NCBI RefSeq assembly: GCF_910592395.1
Contig: NC_088311.1
Location: 13,706,501-13,770,500, forward strand
DNA length: 64,000 bases
Direction of reading: 5' to 3'
Source of the DNA: Lineus longissimus
Taxonomy: Eukaryota; Nemertea; Pilidiophora; Heteronemertea; Lineidae
The notes beneath the pieces are model-generated. The model was given only the letters and a program-made list of their open reading frames with translations, had not been told where the DNA came from and made no database searches. Shown in pieces: positions 20,358 through 29,996 of this stretch; the stretch's first letter is position 1, and every line of letters begins with the position of its first letter. Both the position numbers and the translations under genes were made by a program.

Positions 20358-20632
20358 GCTCAAACTCTGATCGCTTTGTAAGTTGATAAATGATAAATGC
20401 TATATGGAAATTCCCGGATGTGAATCGTGCGTTCTCGGTATGACGTCACGGACTAAGTTTTTTGCGCGCGTAATTCGAACTGTTTTTCTTTGACGAGGTA
20501 CATTTGGACGCGTGTTACATAATAATGGTTCGGAAGAGCGGATTTAAAATTTGGGTTTTTGAACTTGAATACTTAGTAAAACAAATTAAAATACTGAAAT
20601 TAAAAAATTCCAACCCGTCATATCCCCTTTAA

Positions 20633-22269
20633 CTTCATTCTGATTGCGAGTTACCCTACGAACAGGTGCATCCTCATTATTTTCCCTTGTCTGCTCATCC
20701 CCTGACTCGTCTGTACTTTCCGTGTCGGGCCTTACCATGTCAAGCCTTCTAGCGGCGCGGCGCAAGCGTTTGCCTTCAGATTCTGTAGATGTACTGGAGC
20801 GACAGGTTTCAATGAAGTTAACCACATCAGCAACAGCCACGTCAATATCTGCAGGGGACTAAACAAATTCAACTTGTACTTTTACTTCTTCATCTTGCAG
20901 ACCATCAAAGAAGCACCTGAGGAGGTCCTCACGGCGAGTCTTGAGGTCTCTACCTGAGTGGGCCTTATCGTACAACCGCTTGAGTTCCGCTGCATAACCC
21001 TCTATGCTCTCTCCTGGCTTTTGGTTTCGGTTCGCGAATTGTAACCCATACGTCTTGGAAGACTCAACTTTCCTAAACCTATGGCCCAGTTCTTTCACTA
21101 ACAAACCAAAGTTCTCCCTCACGATTTCACTAAGTTGGCCAAAAACAAAGTCTCCCGCTTTGCCTTGAAGCTTTGGCAAAATCTCATCTACTTTATCTTC
21201 ATCGGACCACTTCATTCTATTTGCTATGTCGTTAAACCGGTTGATCCAAACCTCCCATTGCTCAGTGCCAGTGAACGATGGAATTTTGGGTCTTTTAAGA
21301 CGCAAAGATTCCCTTCTACTAGAAGATTTCACGATGGAAGTGGAGGAGACAACACCACTGAGAGTCTTAGTTGAGCTATGGTCAGAGGCAGAACTTTCAT
21401 CATCAGAGTCATCAACATTTACTGCATGTGATGTCTTTGAGTCGGACTTTGAAATTGTGCTGTGATCACTCTCAAGCTGAAGTCTAGTCAGATGGGCATC
21501 TAATACCGTCTTCGAAATGGAGTCCAACTTTTTCTCAACCTCAGTAAACCCAACCTTCATTCCAAGAGATATGGCCTTGGTAACTGCCAATGTCTCATCC
21601 CCTTTAATAACACTATCTTGTGTAAGTTTGTATGTCAGTTTGGTTACATCTCGCACTTCAGTAACATTGTGACCAAGTTTTTTCTGACCCTCACTCAAAT
21701 CATGACTGAGTTCAGCCTGATGCCCTGTCTTCTTTGTTAGCTTGCTGTATCTCCCTAAGTAATTCAGAATTGGCCTGCATTAATCCTCCCTGCACCACCA
21801 TCAACTGTTGAAACCTTTGATCATGCTTACTCTGCTGATCGATCTGGCGAGTTATTGCGCCACAAAGGTTGGTTAATAAACCTTGGAATACCTCCATTTC
21901 ATTACCCACTGGTAGGCCTACAGAGTGATCATTGTCACTTACGTCAGATGAGCCTGTCCCAACTTCTGGGAGGTCTAGGCCTAGATTTGCATCGACGTCA
22001 CCTGCACCAGTAGGCCTATTCGGCTCCTGATTACTTTTGACCTGTACAGGGACAGTGCCTTGATCACAAATGACAGTGTCCAATACAGCCAATTCAGGCC
22101 CCGCTAGCGTTTCATTCTCTTGCCTAGAAGTATCTGCAGTTTCTGAATTCTGTTTCTCAGTCTCACTGACCATTTCTATTGTCTCAACATCAATAAAATC
22201 TTCACAATCACTCTCAAGTATTTCCTTGTTTTCCCCTGCAATTTTATTTGTTCGCCTTCCCCTCGCCAC
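20633..22269 (-). pseudogene. gag: Gypsy gag, N-terminal and capsid parts, frame-broken
   Basis: Minus strand. The first frame (22269 to a TGA at 21712) is acidic and Glu/Asp-rich and lacks a good ATG at its start. A one-base shift near 21740 leads to the second frame, which holds the capsid: EQWEVWINRFNDIANRM, DEILPKLQGKAGDFVF and RNQKPGESIEGYAAELKRLY are typical of Ty3/gypsy retrotransposon gag. An in-frame TAG at 20859-20861 interrupts it; the frame then runs on to the TTAA insertion at 20632 and resumes at 17942. Capsid assembly is the family role. With a shift, a stop and two insertions this copy cannot make full Gag. Confidence 0.85.
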
Positions 22270-22317
22270 TGTTACTCTGAGTTCGAATCACAAGATCTCA
22301 AGATAAAAAAATCAAAA

Positions 22318-22336
22318 GATCCCACTGCTGTCACCA
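22318..22336 (-). other. Gypsy primer-binding site (tRNA-Leu type)
   Basis: Three bases inside the 5' LTR the + strand reads GATCCCACTGCTGTCACCA, ending in CCA like a tRNA 3' end, so the minus (element sense) strand is complementary to it. The sequence resembles the 3' end of tRNA-Leu as used by several animal gypsy elements. It fixes the element's orientation. Confidence 0.75.
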
Positions 22337-22339
22337 AAA

Positions 22340-23092
22340 TGTTACGAATAACCAACTCAACTGAACCCAGAAGGCGAATAAACAATCAACTTTACTTCTT
22401 TATTAGATGTCAACAATTATTATATACTGTTCTGGGGGGTGATTTGGGGAAGAGTCAGCAGCAACGCAGCGGGTGCAGTCCAGGCGAAATGGAGTGCAGC
22501 CAGGCTGGTGCTGATCTTATTCTAACTTAAACGCAACAAGGAAATGATAATGATAATTAATGGCAAAGTGAATCTGCATTACCTAGGGATATAGGCTAAG
22601 GGCTGGATCGAGTTAACTAAGGTACTAAATGTGTTTTGAAGGAACTAAAGAATGAGACGGCCCCTTGCATAAAAGTGACGTGCGGAATCGTTTTGAAGTT
22701 CCCGACCGTCTGCCAGTTCAAAGACGCCGCTCTTTTTAACACAGGACGTAACGTAAACACAACAGGCACGCGCGCCGCCCAATGACGCGAAAGAAAACGA
22801 AGGCACGTGACCTGCCGGCAACATGGCCGGAATGATAAAAGATGCGGAGCTAAATCACGCATCAAAGTGAGTCTTACAAGGAATCGGAACCAAGGATAAC
22901 TAAAACATAGACGCAGATGGAATATAAAAATGAAATGCTACATAATAACATTTACCAGGTTGGTTGTCAACATATAAAACTATAGGAAACAGCGGCCGAA
23001 GTGAGAGCATTGAAATCCCGGCAAGATACCATGCCCCAATACACATGGAAAACAGTGTACAATCTACACGTGTCAATACTGGTTTCATTACA
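22340..23092 (-). repeat. Gypsy 5' LTR
   Basis: A 753-bp copy of 8825-9577 with the same TGTTAC and TTACA ends on the + strand. It sits beside the primer-binding site, so it is the 5' LTR of the minus-strand element. Confidence 0.93.
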
Positions 23093-23332
23093 TTTGAATT
23101 ACCAGTTGATTTGCCATATTCGTGCTTCGCTTCGAAGTGGGGCGATATGGGCGTATATTGCTGGCGCTTTGCGTACACTTGGTTTTGTCGAGGCAGGCAC
23201 CGTATGTTCGTCTCTCCGTTGAAGAACTAGTTTCAGGAGCATATCTCCATAATCATAAATGCTAGGCATTTCGTCTTTTGGTGGTAGGTGGTATGAAGGC
23301 CACAGGGGTCAGATAGTGTAAATTTAACTTAA
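23093..23332. other. Intronic sequence between LTR and TTAA element
   Basis: The right half resembles the interspersed repeats of this locus (ATATCTCCATAA, GAAGGCC, GGTCAGATAGTGTAAATT). The same repeat continues after the TTAA element at 24327. Confidence 0.4.
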
Positions 23333-24322
23333 CACTTTCAGTACTGGTCAACCGCTGGGCGGTTAATCAGTACCCCACCGCTCCGTACTCATCAACCGCA
23401 CCACGGTTGGTGCACTATAATGCTGATCATATAGAAACTACGAGTGCTGCCATCTTCTAATGATCGTTAGAACTAATTAGGTTTACAAGGCATGCGGGCA
23501 ACTGGTTTTCCCGCCTTTCTGGATTTTTTTTAGCGATCAAATGCTTCTTTGAAGACATCTCAATTGGCGCCCTTTGGGAATCGAGCATGGCTGCAAAACG
23601 TGGCGCGAAAATTTCGGCGGATGAGGTTATTGCTCATTTTCTTGGCGATGAAATATATCACACTCTTCTACACTACACTCAAGTGCCAGTGGCATGAGAA
23701 ATCAGTCATTCAGGATTTGAAAGAGACAATAATGACTTTGTGAGTTGGTTTGTAGGGAAATAAGCAAAGTCTAACGATTTTTGAGAAATATTATTATTAT
23801 TATTTTTCACCATAATTGAGTTGTAACTACAGTACATGTACGTCTGTTACATTTCATAGTGAAGCTCTAACATGCAAAATTGCAAGAAATCCACACAAAA
23901 ACACTTTTGACGGTTTTTCACAAAAAACGCGGAATTTGCCGATTTTCCCTCTTTTTGGGATATCCTCAAAAATTCATTTTTCAATTATTTTGAGAAAACA
24001 TGGAGGAGAAGGGTGGCAATGACTCTTGTTAAGGTTTTTTGCAAGAAAGCTTGAAATAAATGGCCAGTGAGCTTTATTCCGAAAACAACCACCTGATTTC
24101 AGTTTTCAGAATATGCTAATTAGGCTGTATGACCTAATTTGCATATTTGCATAAGTTAATTTTTTGGTAAAAATAAAGTTTAGGTAGTTGTCCATAACAA
24201 CTAAGTAGTTGTTTCTTTCTTACTCGATCTGACATAGTGCAGCAGCCCTTTGAAAAAAACCTCTAAAATTGGTCAAATCTGGCTCAGTACAGAGCATGCA
24301 CATAGTGCCAGTAGCGAAAGGG
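23333..24322 (+). mobile_element. piggyBac-like element, internally deleted
   Basis: 990 bp flanked by TTAA (23329-23332, 24323-24326). Inverted ends: CACTTTCAGTACTGG at the left and CCCTTTCGCTACTGG as the complement of the right. At 23588 an ATG opens a short frame MAAKRGAKISADEV followed by HFLGDEIYHTLLH, which resembles the N-terminus of piggyBac-type transposases and then hits a stop at about 23697. No catalytic core remains. Confidence 0.65.
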
Positions 24323-24326
24323 TTAA

Positions 24327-25136
24327 TTGGTTTGCGGAAAATATCTCCATAACTATTGAAGGCTATGTTTTTCATCTTTAGGTGGTTTGAAGGTCTAACG
24401 GTGCCTATTGTGCATTTTGGCAGTTTTGATGATTTTGGACCTACCCTCGGCCCCAGGGGGCGCTTCATCTGAAAACTACTTTTGGCTATATCTTGTAAAT
24501 TCTGCTAGCTGAAATCATAAAATTCTTACTTTGGACACTGCTCATGAGACTACATCAAATAGCACCCCGGGTTTTTGATTTGACCTATCTTTCAAGGTCT
24601 CTGGGGTCAAATAACATGAAATACTGGTTATACATTTGTAAGTTTCTATTGATGCTCTCATTTTCATCACCGAGTTTTTTGATTGTCTTATTGTGCCCTT
24701 GTGTACTTTGGCACTTTTGCTCATCAGCTAAAAAGGTCCCATTTTCTTACAAACTACTTTCAGCTCTATCTCATGAATGATGCGCAGAGTCCACTAAGCG
24801 AACTTCACTATCATGTCACTTCCAGCATGTGTGGGCTGAGGGTTTATGCTCACTTTGCTATGCTATTTTAATTTAAATAAATTGTTGATGCCAAAATATA
24901 GTCTTGTTTATCTTTCTGAAGAGGGAGGGGGGGGGCTGACACAGTAAGGTTCCAGCCCTACAGTGAGTTGTGTTTACCAATACTCTGATTGATATCATCA
25001 ACCTCAGAGGATAGTACGATTAATCCTTGTCAAGAGCAGGACATCTGGATCTGTGTGTTTTCTATTAACCCGTGCTTGCATTGAAAATGATGACAATTAT
25101 TATAATGACATGAATATGAATATGTTTCTCTCGTAG
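24327..25136. other. ELP3 intron end, repeat-like then unique sequence
   Basis: Up to about 24620 the sequence continues the interspersed repeat (GCCCCAGGGGGCGC at 24450-24463, TTGACCTATCTTTCAAGG). From about 24900 no repeat is recognised. The stretch ends with the acceptor TCTCGTAG of the next ELP3 exon. Confidence 0.45.
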
Positions 25137-25364
25137 GCAGAATTGATCCGGAGAGACTACTATGCGAATGGAAGCTGGGAGACTTTCTTATCATACGAAG
25201 ACCCAGAGCAAGACATTCTTATAGGTCTGTTACGGCTGAGGAAGTGTAGCAGTGAGACATTTCGGCCAGAGCTGAAGGATCAATGCTCTATAGTTCGTGA
25301 ACTTCATGTCTATGGGAGTGTAGTTCCAGTCAGTGCAAGGGACCCAACAAAGTTTCAGCATCAG
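25137..25364 (+). CDS. ELP3: ELP3 internal exon, GNAT domain start
   Basis: Exactly 76 codons in phase 0 at both ends, between TCTCGTAG and GTAAAA. Reads [20 protein letters not shown], then [38 protein letters not shown] and ends TKFQHQ. This is the first part of the ELP3 GNAT acetyltransferase domain. The last residues begin the acetyl-CoA-binding Q-x-x-G-x-G motif, which continues in the exon at 51045. No internal stops; substitutions relative to the family are conservative. The following intron is 25.7 kb. Confidence 0.95.
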
Positions 25365-25393
25365 GTAAAAGAGGCCTAGTTAAAGTTGTATTT

Positions 25394-26113
25394 GTAGGGG
25401 AGTCTATAGACTCCCCTACGGTGAGCAAAAAATCCAACAGCGCAGTGTCCGTCATTGTCGTCTGTATCCTGTTTCAAAAACAGTGGCTCATTTCTTAAGT
25501 GCTAAAGATATGAACTTGAAACTTTGTACACAGGACCCCTCGAAGTCAGGTGACCTCTGACAATGAATTTCTGTTCGATCTGATTCTTGACACCAGGGGG
25601 CCACAAGTTGAAACCTAAAAAGTGTGATATCTCTCTGATGAGTGACTCGTTTTCGAATAACATTTTTATTTTAGGTTCTCCTAGCAAGAATACATCACAT
25701 ATCTTATGGGTTTAAGATTTGACCTACTTTTCAAGGTCACAGCGGTCAAATGGCGTAAATTGGTCGTTTGAGTGTAACTATGGCTAAAGCTATGCATGTA
25801 AAATTTGGTACACATAACTCCCTACATCATGTAACCTCAGACACCAAATTTCAATCTGATTCTCAACTTGGCCACCAGGAGGCCAAAACTAAAAAGGGTA
25901 AAAATTGCAATATCTCCCTTATAAGTACTTGTTTTCGATGATATTTTTATGGTAGGTACTCCAAGCCATGATACATCACATGTCCTACCGACTTAGGTTT
26001 AACCTATATACTATACATCTAGAATGTTTTTTAACCAGGATGAATTCCTAACCACCAAATATCTATACGGTGAGCTCAATGGCCCCTTGCCGTTGCATTT
26101 AGTAAAATTTTAC
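25394..26113 (+). mobile_element. Helentron-like element, GTAGGGGAG subfamily
   Basis: Opens with a perfect 26-base palindrome at 25394-25419 (arms GTAGGGGAGTCTA and TAGACTCCCCTAC), then CGGTGAGC and a degenerate GTC block. Two internal modules follow, with CTCF-like cores near 25592 and 25870. The 3' end has TATACGGTGAGC (about 26066-26077), complementary to the subfamily's GCTCACCG arm, then the weak palindrome AATGGCCCCTTGCCGTT. Confidence 0.55.
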
Positions 26114-26830
26114 CATTGTACCATTGTTGGGTCAAATGGTGAAATTTATTATTTTTGATGACATTGGCTCTTTCAATTATGAAGTTGAGATGGAGGCATT
26201 ATGTTCTCATCTCAGTTGGTTTCAGTGTCTGCATCTGCACTGTCTTCCGCTCGATAACTTAAGAACCACTCGTCTGGCGGATTTGCAATTTTTGTGACAT
26301 AAAGGCCTAGAGTGTCGAAGGTTCCCTATCGATTTTGCGGCTAAGCCCAAAACCAAGATGGCTGCCAGGTTGCCAGGTTGCCATCTTGGTTTTTCACTTT
26401 GCTCCAGTACTCGAGAACCAAGTAAGTGACCGATCCGAAACTGATGTGGTGTGATGTAAGAGTGTAGGGGAGGTTCCCTATTGTTTTTGGGCCCGACCAA
26501 AAAATCCAACATGCTCGTCAGAGCGCCACCTTTGTTTTTTGCATTCCGCCTCATAACTATTGAACCAAGCGAGTGACAGATCTGAAAATTATGTAGTGTT
26601 ATGTCCGAGGGTAGGTCAAACCAAGTAATTGACTGATCCGAAACTGATGTGGTGTGATGTAAGAGTGTAGAGAATGTTCCCTATCCATTTTGGGCCCAAT
26701 CCAACTTCCAAGATGGCTGCCATCTTTGTTTTTCGCATTCCGCCCCATAACTCAAGAACCAAGTGAGTGACAGACCTGAAACTTATGTGGTGTGATGTCC
26801 GAGGGTAGGTCAAACTCTAAAAGTGTCATT
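26114..26830. repeat. Tandem minisatellite, unit about 145 bp
   Basis: Four diverged units marked by GAACCAAGTRAGTGAC and by CAAGATGGCTGCCA (near 26355 and 26712). The opening, TGGAGGCATTATGTTCTCATCTCAGT near 26190, resembles the start of the hairpin family at 51619 and 52181, so it may be a decayed Helentron-like copy. Confidence 0.5.
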
Positions 26831-27335
26831 GACAGTGCCACATTTTGTCATATCTAGACGTCAGTTTAACCTCCTTATGTCATTTCATCTGCAACTAAAT
26901 GATTCCCAGGTGAGCACAATGTCCCCAGAACATTTCATTTATGCATAACGACACATTTTTTCACAGGTTTATGGTCTTTATTGGTAATAACCATTAAGTA
27001 TTATTACAATCTAGGTTGATGACGTGATTTTGCTTGTAACAAATGGTATTTACTGAACACATTAAGTGATGTTAGATGCAACAATTTAAACAATATTGTC
27101 GCAAATGGGACTGATTTTAAACTGGTGTAAAAATACCAAGTTCTATTTATCACCTTAGTTGTACATTGGTAGGTACTCCAAGCAAGGATACATCACATGT
27201 CATACCAACTTTGGTTTGACCTATAAACTATACATGTAGCATGTTTCTTAACCACGATGAATTCTTATCCACTAAATATCTAGACGGTTAGCACAATGGC
27301 CCTTGGCCGTTTCATTTCGTGCTTATGTCTGATTT
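26831..27335 (+). repeat. Helentron-like 3' part
   Basis: Contains GGTAGGTACTCCAAGCAAGG and GATACATCACATGTCATACC near 27170-27210, then GTTTCTTAACCACGATGAATTC and the terminal ACAATGGCCCTTGGCCGTTTCAT at about 27292-27315, the characteristic 3' stem-loop. Confidence 0.5.
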
Positions 27336-27774
27336 GTTTCATACATAACATGTTGCAAAATTCAAAACTATTGATGTTGCGATACTCAAGAGTCACCTTT
27401 TCATATCCATGCTTGCGTTGGCTGAATAATTCCATGCTTACCGGAATATATATCAAAAACTTAGTCAGTGGCTACAAGTAGACTAGGGCTACGATCACCC
27501 CATTTTACCTTACATGGTATACAAACCTTCTTAATTAAGATAAAAGGTATTGAATCTATATTCTCAATCATATCAATGATCTTCCTTGATCATTAGTACA
27601 TAATTAGTGTCTGTTGGTCTGTTATAACTTGGGAGGCAAAATCAAAGTGTTTTCTCAATGTTTTACGGGGATGATCCACAGCTGCATTTTAACGTTTTCG
27701 GTGACACATCACAGACACATGAGGCTGAGCATCACTCATAGAACCGAACACCTTGCACCTCTAATGACTTTTCG
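27336..27774. other. Relative of the Helentron ORF region
   Basis: From about 27540 the sequence matches 15270-15560 (CTTCCTTGATCATT, CAGCTGCATTT, then CGTTTTCGGTGA) with a stop (TAG) soon after. This is a decayed copy of the small ORF's second exon. Another trace of the CTTCCTTGATCATTAG block is at 31335. Confidence 0.45.
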
Positions 27775-28351
27775 GCATTAGTGCTCACATGGTAGATTCT
27801 AGTGTTTCGCTCAATTTCTGTCATTCAATACTTAGAACTTAATAAAGAAAACATCATGTGGCAGTTGATTTACAAAAATATCAGTTTTTACTCGCTATCA
27901 ATGCGGGCTATAAATCATACCCTTTGGACTTGGTCCTGACCTTGCATTTACTGGTTGGTTGTCCCTGAGGTAACAGTTGCCCCTGGCCTAGGCTGGACCA
28001 TGTTCACTGGACTAGTTTGTCACAACCCACATACACAATGTAAAGGCCACGACTGTTACTGGTTGTAAATAATTATTCCCTTACAGCCTTAACCAATGAG
28101 GAAAATAATGGAATAATCATCACTGAGTAAAATATCTTTCTCATTTCTCGAGTTATTGGGTTTAACAGTTTAGCAGTGCTCCAATAGATGGTACTTTTCT
28201 GACCGGGAAATTTGAATAATGAGCTCTTGCGAATGGCTAGTGGCAATGCCTACAAGAAATGCAAAACAAAGTACAAAAATAGTTTAGTTTAAAATAAAAT
28301 AGATAATTTGTTTACAATAGTTATGATTGTGGTATGCAAGTGGAGAAACAG
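27775..28351. repeat. 577-bp tandem duplication, copy 1
   Basis: Begins GCATTAGTGCTCACATGG and ends GTGGAGAAACAG. Copy 2 begins at 28352 with the same words. It includes AATAAAGAAAACATCATG near 27840, shared with the Helentron ORF's polyadenylation region. No coding potential. Confidence 0.75.
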
Positions 28352-29996
28352 TGCATTAGTGCTCACATGGTAGATTCTAGTGTTTCGCTCAATTTCTGTC
28401 ACTCTAATACTTAGAACTTAATAAAGAAAACATCATGTGGCAGTTGATTTACAAAAATATCAGTGTACAGTGGAACCCCGGTTGGCGACAACCTCAGTAA
28501 CGCGACCACCCCGCCAACGCGACCACGATTCTCCGGTCCTGAATGGTTTCCTTTCTAATTACTATTAAGATACCCCCGCTAAGACGACCACCCCGGTACC
28601 GCGACCGCGACCACTGGCTTGGCCGGTCCCAAACTGAAAATCAACCCCGCTAACCCGACCACCAGGCCTAATTGCCGTAATCGGTCGCGACCGCGGCATA
28701 GTAATTAGCACCTCGCTGCCAAGCTTTGTTGAGACGGGGACAATGGCCATGGGAATACATATGAAAACCAAAAATACAATGTGATTTTGCAGGTATGATC
28801 AATTGTATAAGTGTAAATGAATAAATAAACTTTCCTTTTCTAACGTTTTCATGGTTTGTTTTTATTACTGAGCCAGTTCAGTACCAGACATGCGCACTCA
28901 GCAGCAGCAAAATCATGTGATTTGCGTGATTCGCATATGAACTTATAATAAACGGCGGGTAGTTTGAAGACCACACTTATGACAATAACAAGCTTGCGAG
29001 ACGTTTGAATGTTTTATGATATGGAGAACTTGGTTGATTTACTACAGTATCATTTTATATTTCTTTAAATATTTTGACTGAAAATAGCAAATTAATATGC
29101 GTTACGGCTCACGTGGAATCATACGACAAGTTTACTTCAATCGTCACAAACAGTCGGGTACATGGAGGATGATTCACCAAATTGCCCGCAAATGCGTCAC
29201 GTCGGGCAGATATTGAAACTTTGTGGATAAAATGTTACAAAATTACCTTTTCTAACTCATTCTGAGAATGTAACATGTAATTTTATCGACGAACTGTTCT
29301 TGCGAGGCATGATAACAAAACTTTGGAGCGTGCATCATCTCAAACAGGCAGCGTTGCTATGGTAGTACAGCATACACACGCCATGCAGTCGGCAATTTTG
29401 GCGGGAAAAATAATCATGTATTTCGTCTGGGGATTCCAAACTTCGCTAACATGACCACCCCGGTAACACAACCACTCCGACCACGGTCCCATGAGTGGTC
29501 GTGTTACTGGGGTTCCACTGTATCTGTTTTTACTCGCTATCAATGCGGGCTATAAATCATACCCTTTGGACTTGGTCCTGACTGGTTGGTTGTCCCTGAG
29601 GTAAAAGTTGCCCCTGGCCTAGGCTGGACCATGTTCACTGGACTAGTTTGTCACAACCCACATACACAATGTAAAGGCCATGACTGTAACTGGTTGTAAA
29701 TATTTATTCGCTTACAGCCTTAAACAATGAGGAAAATAATGGAATAATCCTCACTGAGTAAAATATTTTCGATATCTTTCTCATTTCTCGAGTTATTGGG
29801 TTTAACAGTTTAGCAGTGCTCCAATAGATGGTACTATTCTGGCCGGGAAATTGAATAATGAGCTCTTGCGAATGGCTAGTGGCAATGCCTATGGGAAATG
29901 CAAAACAAAGTACAAAAATAGTTTAATTTAAAATAAAATAGATAATTTGTTTACAATAGTCATGATTGTGGTATGCAAGTGGAGAAACAGCAAAAA
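28352..29996. repeat. 577-bp tandem duplication, copy 2, split by an insertion
   Basis: Same sequence as 27775-28351 apart from point changes and a loss of about 12 bp (CTTGCATTTACT side). It is interrupted by the TA-flanked element at 28468-29520. Confidence 0.75.
28468..29520. mobile_element. TA-flanked TIR element (Tc1/mariner-pogo-like)
   Basis: 1,053 bp flanked by TA (28466-28467 and 29521-29522). Inverted ends start CAGTGGAACCCC, with further CGCGACCAC or ACACGACCAC similarity inside. TA duplication and CAGT ends fit the pogo branch of Tc1/mariner. No transposase ORF. The undisturbed copy 1 of the surrounding duplication shows the empty site. Confidence 0.75.

Larger units (their letters stand above)
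17943..20628. mobile_element. TTAA DNA transposon with P2X7-ballast and THAP genes (Kolobok-like?)
   Basis: A 2,686-bp element with inverted ends AGGGGATCTGACGGTTTGGG (left) and AGGGGATATGACGGGTTGG (right end, reverse complement), about 17 of 20 matching. It is flanked by TTAA at 17939-17942 and 20629-20632. Deleting the element plus one TTAA makes the gypsy gag frame continuous, which proves a TTAA target duplication. It carries two convergent spliced genes, a P2X7 ballast-domain gene (+) and a THAP gene (-), that end about 57 bp apart. TTAA duplication together with a THAP protein recalls the Kolobok superfamily, but no transposase catalytic domain is visible, so the superfamily is an inference. 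piggyBac is the alternative for TTAA, but the ends are not CCC-type. Confidence 0.8.
8825..23092 (-). mobile_element. Ty3/gypsy LTR retrotransposon with nested insertions
   Basis: Minus-strand element bounded by two 753-bp LTRs (8825-9577 and 22340-23092). Reading from the right: 5' LTR, primer-binding site, gag, protease, RT-RNase H-integrase, polypurine tract, 3' LTR. Two later insertions (14282-17654 and 17943-20628, together about 6.06 kb) interrupt gag, leaving about 8.2 kb of native element. I count about ten differences between the LTRs (about 1.3%). No matching short duplication is seen outside: CCATG to the left, TTTGA to the right. There is no room for an envelope gene: only 430 bp separate the integrase ORF from the LTR. 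Confidence 0.93.
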
